A DNA stretch of 64,000 bases from Cristatella mucedo (taxonomy: Eukaryota > Bryozoa > Phylactolaemata > Cristatellidae), in NCBI GenBank assembly GCA_009760855.2, contig WPIO01000039.1:1401001-1465000 (forward strand), written 5' to 3'. How positions within the stretch are numbered: the first letter of the stretch is position 1; each line of letters begins with the position of its first letter. Below the pieces are notes generated by a model, which saw nothing but the letters and a program-made list of their open reading frames with translations, was not told the origin of the DNA and did not search any database. The translations under genes and the position numbers were made by a program. Below are positions 57,183 to 64,000 of this stretch, one piece after another.

Positions 57183-57328
57183 TATATATATAGTTCATTT
57201 GTATAGCGCCCCAAGAGAACACAATCTCTATTCAGGTGCTTCACATATGCCTCAGGGCTCGAGCCCACGACCTCAGCCAGACCTCAGTCGGGGCGAGCAC
57301 CTTAACCGCTGGACCAACCCAGGCGCTA
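57183..57328 (-). mobile_element. SINE-2, full-length copy
   Basis: In reverse complement, the A-box-like TGGTCCAGCGGTTAAGG near the start and the B-box-like GTGGGCTCGAGCCC give a tRNA-like head. The spacing suggests a class with a long variable arm (Leu/Ser type; inference). The 3' part TAGAGATTGTGTTCTCTTGG and GGCGCTATACAAATGAAC aligns with the LINE A 3' tail. A 17 bp direct repeat of TA-rich sequence flanks it (57166-57182 and 57329-57345), a likely target-site duplication. Confidence 0.8.
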
Positions 57329-57358
57329 TATTAATATAATATATATTAATATAGCGCC
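57322..57358. repeat. 37 bp near-perfect palindrome
   Basis: GGCGCTATATTAATATA at the left pairs with TATATTAATATAGCGCC at the right, with two or three mismatched central bases. It spans the right border of the SINE-2 copy. Confidence 0.85.
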
Positions 57359-57533
57359 GCAGGAGAGCTAAATAACTTTTTAGGGAATTTAAAAATGCTA
57401 GAAAGGAAGCGTGTCAATTGCTTGGCACCCGTTGTGTGCACCGTTTCAATATGCGTAAGCACGCAATGGAACAAATCGCTGAGAACTTAGCAGCGGGGAC
57501 AATGCCGCTCGGAGACTGTGCCAGAGCTCTTAC

Positions 57534-57635
57534 CATCGTCATAATATTGTCGTTGACCTCCCTTGTAATAGTCGTGTCGCGCGGCTTTCCTTTCTGATGG
57601 TGAACCATTTTTCCTCCTTTCATGCAAAATGTAGA
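57534..57635 (-). CDS. FABP-4 exon 3
   Basis: The acceptor TTTCGCTGCAG and donor ATG|GTAAGA bound 102 nt. It encodes STFCMKGGKMVHHQ and KPRDTTITREVNDN. Confidence 0.85.
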
Positions 57636-60600
57636 CTGCAGCGAAAGGAGGCATTCGAAAGCAAGCCGCCGCAGAAAACAACGTGCCGCGATAGGGCTGT
57701 CCAGAAAAGATTGAAGCCTATGGAATGAACGGCCTCGTTTATATAGCGGCAGCAGAAGAGCTGTAGAGCGGCTCTTAACGCCGTCGCCGCTTGTAGCGGG
57801 CAATTGAGAATCGGCCACTGCGAGACTCGAACCCGCGACCTGGGTCGTGAAGTGCGAGCAGCTTGATTTACCTTGCCTTGATTGGTACAGCGGCTGCTGC
57901 AGCCATTAAGCATCGGTTCGAAATGAAGAGATATGGGTCTCGCTCGCTATGCTCGATTGCTCATTAGACAAAAGGTTCATCGCACGTGGGAAGCAAAGGT
58001 TTTAAATCGCTTTGCGAGGCTTAGAAAAGACCGCAAGTAGTCGCGAGAGCGTCTGTCAGCGCGCGCATCAGTTTCGCGCGCACCACCTTCACTTGACGTC
58101 CGTCCATGGTCTTCTCGTCGATCTCTTCGCCGAATTTAAACCTTAAGTGCTGATTTTTAAAAGTAGATGTAACGTTTAAAACCATAAAGTCTCCGTCAAT
58201 AATCCATTCTTCGTGATTCTTGATGTTGTTCCCAGCGATCCGTAATGCTACGTTCACGTCTGCAGATACATAAAGACTCTTACAATCTACCTCGTCTAAG
58301 AATGTATTAGCTTCACGCGAATTTCAATATGGAAAACAACTTGGGTGAAAAAAGCGCTCGATCTCTCGCTTCAAGGAGAACTAAAGGTCATCGACTACGC
58401 GTATGGCTATTTTTAGCCTATAACATCTGCATAACGTCATAAAACAAAAATAATAAAAATTGGCATCCGAACTATCTCTAATGACGAGGTTAGAGACTGG
58501 AAGGGGGATCCGGAGTAATACAATCATTCCGAACCAAACATTTCCAAATCTTCGTTTTTTGACACTATAGAACGTCGGTATTGATGGCTAGGAAGAAGTG
58601 CATTAGCTGAGCAAGCGTAGGGCCCTCTATGACTTGAGTATACAGGTCCACATTGAGGACGCAGCTTGCTATTCAGGTGTGGCTGGTCTTGATTACCGTC
58701 GAGCGCTGCTAGCGTCGCCAAAAATTATTGCGTTCGCGGGGCTTCAGCACCTCATTCGCTTCGACTCAATAGTCTCGCTTCGAGGCCCATGGACTTACTC
58801 CACCGGCTTCTCTTACGTGTTTACAATGACTAGCACCGTTACTTTTGCTGTGTTTGCCTCAAAGGACTTGAGAGTTTGGAAGCCGCTGCAGTGCGGTCGC
58901 AACACTACTCTAGTCATTCCTCAAAAGTTTTGACAGAGGGAGGGATGGATCGGGCAAAAGGGAGAGAGTGAGAGAGCGGCGACTCTCGCTCCGTGACCTC
59001 TGAACTTTAACCTCTCTAACGGGGCTGCGAAAACCGCGGAAGGTGGGCGACGGCTTCAGCGGTGCTGCTAGCCGCCAGCGCTTTCGTCTCTCTCTCCATC
59101 TGAGAGCTATTCTAGTAGTTGATGCAGTGCATTGCTAGCGCAGCGAGAGCGTTGGTGAATCCGGCTGCCCCGGCTCATTTAAGTGTAGTCGAGATAGGTA
59201 GGGGGCGGGCATCGCTACTGAATACTGCGACAGCCCTTCGCACGACCTGTCGGCAGACTGTGCAGCGAGATCGAGTAACGAGCCTGCTGGCTCCAACACC
59301 TAAGACTTTATCCTACAAAATCACGCCGGCCATGCCCAGTCTACGAACACTAGACGGCTGCTTTTGTCGAGGCATCTCGCCCTCCCCTCCCCGTTGCACT
59401 CCTTCGGCAGCCCTTGTATTCCATGCATGCGTTGTTTTTCGCACTGCCGAGCCATTGTTCGTTCTGAACCCGCCCGACAGCTGGCAGCAGTTGGTGGTAG
59501 ATGGATGCCCCCACAGATGCAGCCACTGCATGGATTCGGGCAGGACTGCCTGAGTCATCTGCCGGGTCATCGTCTGCCCTTCTACCGCTCCTGCGGCCTG
59601 CGGCTGCTCGAGGCAGCTCTGAGAAGCCCTCGCAGGCTCTCCGCCCCCCCCCCAGTGCTCGCAGGCTGCACGAGTCAAGTTCCCTCACAAATACTAGAGT
59701 AAGTTCCAAACGAGGTTCACGACGACTGGCCAGTTCCCTACTGCTTGCCAGCCCCCCCCCTGAGCATGAGCATGTCGGTATGCTCCTGGCTGCTCGCTCC
59801 ATCACCTCACCTCTACTAGTAGAGCTCGTTACGAATAAGATTCTCGTCAACTAGGCCGCCGGACCTGTAATATCTTGTGTCATAACTACGCCTGAGAAAG
59901 CTAGAGAGGCCACTGCAGCGGACTATGAATATGGCTGCATGGCTAGTCTTCAAGTCCCAGCGGTTTGAGCACGTGTCTCGTTTGCTGAAAGAGCAAAGGA
60001 TGGTTGCCGGTTGAGCAAAGGATTCAGGGCAAGGTCCTTACGCTGACTCACACGGCCCGCCACGGCTTGGCTCATTCATAGCTAGCCGAACTGCTGCATC
60101 AGTTTCAGCCTGTTCGCGTCCTCAGGTCCTGTGTGGACAATAAATTAGCTGTCCCATTCCTCCGCTTAAAGACAGTTGGCGACAGAAACTTTAGCTGTGC
60201 AGGTCCTAGACTGTGGAACTCGCTTCCACAATTCTTACGCAACAACAGCTACTCTCCTACTGCCGGCTAGGGCACATCCTTTTCAGCGGTCCTGAGCTGC
60301 TACTTCCATGCTACTCACTACCTCAACTGCTCTCCTGACTCTGCTATGCTTCCCGCTTTCTCTTTGCTGCGTGAGACGAAGTCTGTTGGCTACCGAATGC
60401 GTGCCGAAAGCCGCTTAGGCTGTGAGCGCGCTATGCAAAACTCTCCTGCGTAGCACCCACGTGGTCTGTATGACTTTGTGGAGTTACAGACGGAGACACG
60501 TTACATTACATAATGCAGGCATTCGCGGACGACGAAACCCTCATTTCCGCCCACAAACGAGGGGGAGAGAGATCCATTGTAGGCCTTTTTGAGAGTTGAT

Positions 60601-62250
60601 CAGACGGTGCCAAATCGTTGTGGACCCCAGAAAGAGCCGCCAGTTGCCTGCTGTGAATTAAAGGGGCAAAATGGTGGATGAGAGAACACGCTTCGCTGTC
60701 GGACAGAAAGCCTGATAGGTCAAAAGGCAGCGTTCACTAGCGTAGAGCTATTCTACGAGACACTGTCTGCGTCGGCTCTCACACGAAGACGTTCGAGCGC
60801 ACGGTGCTTTCCTTTTAGTGGCCTGCACAGATCTCCGTGTACCCACGAGCCTCTTACGTAAGCTCGCTGTAGCTGTCCGTTGCTGCTCGGCTTTGTGCTT
60901 GGCCTTCGAGCAGCGCCTCTACCGGACAGTCAGCGGGGTCGTCCAGGGTCGATAGGGCTACTGCTGGCGCGACCGAGACGAGGAGCGCTGCAGTTAATCG
61001 GCGGGCAGAAACTCCGCTTGTAGCATATAAAAATAAAAACGAAATTCATTCGCAAAGCTTTAGGTCTGAAGCTTCTAGCAGTGGAAGGCCAGCAGGAGCA
61101 TGCGGCTTCCGGTGGGAGATTTATTGCAGGCATTTTCTTTTATTTTCAACAACCATTTATCTCTCAAATCTATTGAAAAAGCTCATTTTAAAATAGCAAT
61201 GGGATATTAAATAGCCTGACATCACGTACAGTGGTTTGAGCCGTGAGTTGCAACTTGTAACCGTGTAGGAAAAGTGTCTGCGTACACCAACTGAAGCTAA
61301 CTCGCCTTTAAAGTGCCAACGCTCGCTTACGGCACGAGAGTGCATTAAGACCGCGCACGCAAGATATCTCTTTAAGCTGTACGAGTGACCTCTGCCCGCC
61401 CAGGTATCATTATTTAAATAAGATCAGCGGTAGTCTTACGAAGATATGCTAGCGTAAACAAATCAGGGCTCTCCTCAGAAGGAGGCGTTTTGCAGGCGCA
61501 TGTACGCATCGAGTGACCCTCCCACCGCAGGCCACATCGTAATATACAATAAACACATAATAGTATAACTTTATTGGCTGTTCTTTCACTATCTGTACAT
61601 ATGGTCACCCAAGGTCAAGGATCAACGAAACAAAATTTTGCAAGGCCTCAAGCGTGGGTCGTCGAATCGCTTTGCAAAGTAAAGCGAGGATAGATAATAT
61701 TTGAAACTTATTAGCCGTCGTACGCCGTTTTGCATCTAACCAGCAACGAGAACATTGAAAAAACCATCGCTCGTGCGCAAAAGCAAGCTGGTAGCCCTGC
61801 TGGCTACTCACGCTCCCCGCAACGCTCCCCGCAACGTCGAATCGAGCTTTTACTCGCCTCTTGTGATCTCTGCACCCGGCTTTCACTGCGCTATCTTACT
61901 CATACTTTCCAGTGTAGTTTGAGAGAGTGTGTGCACCTCTGACCTCGGCGTGCACAGCTTTTTAATGGCAGGGCGCTTCCCTGATTCTGCTACATTCAGC
62001 AGCAACAGTGGCAAGTGCTCATACCCCTGTGAGATTCGGAGATCGACGTTAATGTAGGACGTGGCAGCTAGGTCTTTCCAGCGCGAAATCGGTAGCTTGT
62101 TCGGAACCACAGCAGCCTGCCCCCACCCCGTAGGTCCAGCGCAAATCGAGCGAGAGCTTATTAATTAATGTACGCACCCATAGCTTTCATGTATTCATCG
62201 AAATTGTCATTACTCTGGAGTAGCCATTTCCCGAGAAAGCGCTCTGCCAT
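57534..62250 (-). CDS. Fatty acid-binding protein-like, paralog 4 (FABP-4), exons 1-3, last exon not found
   Basis: Intracellular lipid-binding family member on the minus strand. Exons are 62250-62178, 58259-58087 and 57635-57534, with phases 1, 0 and 0 and GT-AG borders. It differs from FABP-1 to -3: the start FLGKWLLQS has the normal Gly-Lys-Trp spacing, the VTRK segment is replaced by ALRIAGN, and the second exon has WIIDGDFMVLNV and EEIDEKTMDGRQVK. Exon 3 keeps the ITREV arginine. The expected fourth exon (Arg-x-Tyr-Lys C-terminus) was not found on the minus strand between 57534 and 50620. It may be too diverged to see, unusually distant, or lost, in which case the gene is a pseudogene. 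Exon lengths match the family exactly, which argues against long decay. Intron 1 (3.9 kb) contains repeat R3 and a LINE B fragment. Confidence 0.8.
57727..57897 (-). mobile_element. SINE-1 copy (tRNA-derived), inverted
   Basis: In reverse complement: the B box GGGTTCGAGTCTCGCAGT, GCCGATTCTCAATTGCCC, and CTGCCGCTATATAAACGAGG. It lies in FABP-4 intron 2. Confidence 0.7.
58087..58259 (-). CDS. FABP-4 exon 2
   Basis: The acceptor TGTATCTGCAG and donor AAG|GTGGTG (a weak donor) bound 173 nt. It encodes VNVALRIAGNNIKNHEEW and FKFGEEIDEKTMDGRQVK. KNHEEW is shared with FABP-2 and -3. Confidence 0.88.
58265..59370. other. FABP-4 intron 1, nothing recognised
   Basis: Short open frames and no recognised element before repeat R3. 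Confidence 0.5.
59375..59640. repeat. Unclassified interspersed repeat R3, copy 2
   Basis: Homologous to 2830-3075 in the same orientation. It is followed by two poly-C runs (about 59644 and 59753). Confidence 0.6.
59880..60510 (+). mobile_element. LINE B fragment, longest copy (reverse transcriptase C-terminus and 3' end)
   Basis: Broken plus-strand frames read NMAAWLVFKSQRFEHVSRLL, RWLPVEQRIQGKVLTLTH, ARHGLAHS, then RSCVDNKLAVPFLRLKTVGD and CAGPRLWNSLPQFLRNN, the C-terminal layout common in L2/CR1/Rex-type LINEs. The 3' end has the same blocks as the 44868 copy and finishes GTTACAGACGGAGACACG, TTACATTACATAATG. Confidence 0.8.
60520..62170. other. FABP-4 intron 1, nothing recognised
   Basis: No gene or known repeat recognised. 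Confidence 0.5.
62178..62250 (-). CDS. FABP-4 exon 1
   Basis: ATG at 62250 to ATGG|GTGCGT, 73 nt, phase 1. It encodes MAERFLGKWLLQSND and NFDEYMKAMG. The frame is open upstream to an ATG at 62484, so a longer N-terminus cannot be excluded. The chosen start gives the canonical family N-terminus. Confidence 0.85.
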
Positions 62251-62259
62251 GCTGCCTGC

Positions 62260-63565
62260 AGGTGCCGTCGACAATGCTCTTGAATTGCAGCGTTGCCTCA
62301 CCTTATCCTGGTCGGCCGGTCGGCCCCTGTGTACACGAGCTGATAAAACGAGACAGCCGAATGTAACGCAGCGGTCTGTATCAGTGACAAGCTTATGCAA
62401 GGTATCGCAACTACCGGCAAACAATATGCCCCATTTGCGCTGCAAGTAAGAGATCTCCGAAGAAGCTCCGTCACTCGCAGACATTTCAACATAGTTTTTC
62501 CGTGTTGGGTCGTACCGTGTATTTTTTCTCTTTACTTCTACCCTGACGTCATGCTTTCAAGATGAAAGCATGTTAGCGTGAGAACGAAAGGCATTTGACG
62601 TGGCTGCTTTGAACACCAAGTCTTCGCCGGAGACTGACAGCTTACTATTGATGGCATCCTTCTTCATGTACGAAGCTCGTGGCGGCGGAGACTCCCACGG
62701 TCGGACATTTAGAATCAGCGAGCGTGCGATTGCTAAAAAAAACCTGCTAGCGTCTGAGGCACATGTTAGAGCTGAACTCATTATCGACCACAGGAAACTT
62801 GCGGCAATGATCGCCGCCGGCCTTACCGTTACTGCTAATTGACTAGCACTGACCCCCCCCCCCCCCACCCCAACATACACACGCACACACACCCGACACA
62901 AACGCAGCGACAAAGCCTCCGGGCACTTTCTGCTACTCCAGCGGCTGGTAAGATGAGACGTCGAGTGCATCGCTAGAATTGTCACTTTCGCGCGCTGTTC
63001 GCCAGCCATTTTGGCAAGCGCTCGATCGAGCGAGGGAACATCTGTTCAGCGTGCACGCAGTCTATTCTCAGACTAGCGTCGAACGAGTTAACTACTTGCG
63101 TAAACGTGCTGTACGTGCTTAATTAAATCTTCAGGCGAATAGTAACACGGCACAGCCGCTGCCACTTTCGACACTCATGCAAGAAGTGCCAACTAGTTTC
63201 ACTTCCTGCAGCTGCAGCTTCCTCGTAAGACGCGCGGATGAAGAGCTGAGCTGAGGTAATTCCGGACTAAGATCTTCCCTGTTAGTCGAGAGCCAAGGCC
63301 AAGGCGACTCTCATTACGCCGCTTGCTTGCCCTGCCTTGACCTTGACTGCCACCACTGGGCAGTTGGAGCGTCGTCGTCGTTGCCAACTCTCAGTTTGGC
63401 GATTGGTTTCTCGAATGTAGCGACTGGCCTCGTTTCGGCGCTGTGCTCGCGGTCTCCTCAGCTTCGGATGAAAAAAGTGCACCCCGTTAACAGTGGAATA
63501 AAAGACAATAGCGTACTCGAGAAAGTAAAAGAGAGAAGGAAGGAGAAGAAAAAAGGAATAACATG
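62260..63565. other. Upstream of FABP-4, no gene accepted
   Basis: Open frames overlap on both strands at 62557-63009, with a plus-strand frame at 62600-62842 (ASFFMYEARGGGDSHGRTF) and no recognised domain. A poly-C run and CA repeats lie at 62852-62895. If FABP-4 is expressed, its promoter should lie here, but no motif is evident. Confidence 0.45.
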
Positions 63566-63571
63566 ACGATT

Positions 63572-64000
63572 GATCATATTAATAATAATAATAATAACTC
63601 ACTTGATAAAGCGCCCTCAGAGAACTTAATCTCTCTCTAGGCGCTTTACATTTGCTGCAAAGTGAAATGCCATTGAATGGTAAGTAAAATCATGCTTGAT
63701 AAACAAACAACATGAATGACATGGTTGGGGGTAACATGCACAGGGTCAGCATGCCAATGTGGTTAGTGGCAGCATGCACAGTGTCAGCATGCATAAGCAC
63801 GTGAAGGACGAAACACAGGGACCGGTTAAATGCTGTCCTAAATAGATGTGTTTTTAAGTTCCTTTTAAATGTGGTCAGGTCAGGGGATGTTCTGACGCAG
63901 GTCGGGATGGAGTTCCAGGCTTTGGGAGCATGCGAACTAAATGCACGGTCTCCAAAGGATTTAAGGTTTGTATGAGGTATTTCTAGACTGTTGGATTCCG
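63572..64000 (-). mobile_element. LINE A 3' end, runs off the window
   Basis: An (AAT)n tail, an intact hairpin, a 3' UTR with two GTCAGCATGC units, then the C-terminal coding region. It is very close to the 22005 copy, so probably young. Confidence 0.85.

Noticed and set aside
62557-63009. 150 aa minus-strand and 80 aa plus-strand open frames upstream of FABP-4
   Set aside because: They overlap on opposite strands, the longer includes CA/poly-C low-complexity sequence, and neither shows a family I recognise.

Overview
The window looks like nuclear DNA from an invertebrate animal. It has intron-split genes with GT-AG splice sites, long introns, AATAAA signals, dense microsatellites, several LINE-like retroelements and at least two tRNA-derived SINE families. 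I could not name the phylum. No prokaryotic features, CRISPR arrays or rRNA genes were seen.

Layout. Positions 2239-9553 (+) hold the last three coding exons of ALDH4A1 (mitochondrial delta-1-pyrroline-5-carboxylate dehydrogenase); the earlier exons lie outside the window. After about 5.5 kb without a recognisable gene, a family of intracellular lipid-binding protein (FABP) genes fills the rest: FABP-1 (15045-21632, +), FABP-2 (31864-34436, +), a decayed FABP pseudogene (41130-41686, +), FABP-3 (45887-50612, +) and FABP-4 on the opposite strand (62250 down to 57534, -). FABP-1 to -3 are complete four-exon genes with the classical family intron positions and phases (phase 1 after about codon 26, then two phase 0 introns). 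FABP-4 has three good exons, but I could not find its last exon. FABP-3 appears to use a GC-AG first intron. FABP-1 to -3 share an Asn-Gly-Thr-Lys-Trp N-terminus and a Trp-rich strand that FABP-4 only partly has, so they look like a local tandem expansion with FABP-4 as a diverged member.

Between the exons the DNA is mostly repeats. LINE family A (L2/CR1-like; endonuclease, reverse transcriptase, a 3' hairpin and an ATT-rich tail) occurs about a dozen times, always truncated. LINE family B, with a different C-terminus and 3' end, occurs about nine times. SINE-1 (tRNA-like head with a near-perfect B box) has about 13 copies. SINE-2 has a tRNA-like head and a tail that is clearly related to the 3' hairpin of LINE A, which suggests that it is mobilised by LINE A. 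There is also a 9 x 44 bp G-rich minisatellite, a CCCAG pentanucleotide array, long GA/CT and TA tracts, a hairpin made of two inverted LINE A tails, and a decayed copy of an uncharacterised transposon-like gene.

ALDH4A1 (proline and glutamate catabolism in mitochondria) and the FABPs (cytosolic lipid carriers) are not known to work in one pathway; I read their proximity as positional. CpG-dense stretches cover the first exons of FABP-1, -2 and -3 and the pseudogene. Nothing here looks like an operon or a defence system. The points most worth following are the tandem FABP family with its GC-AG intron and pseudogene, and the apparent LINE A/SINE-2 partnership.
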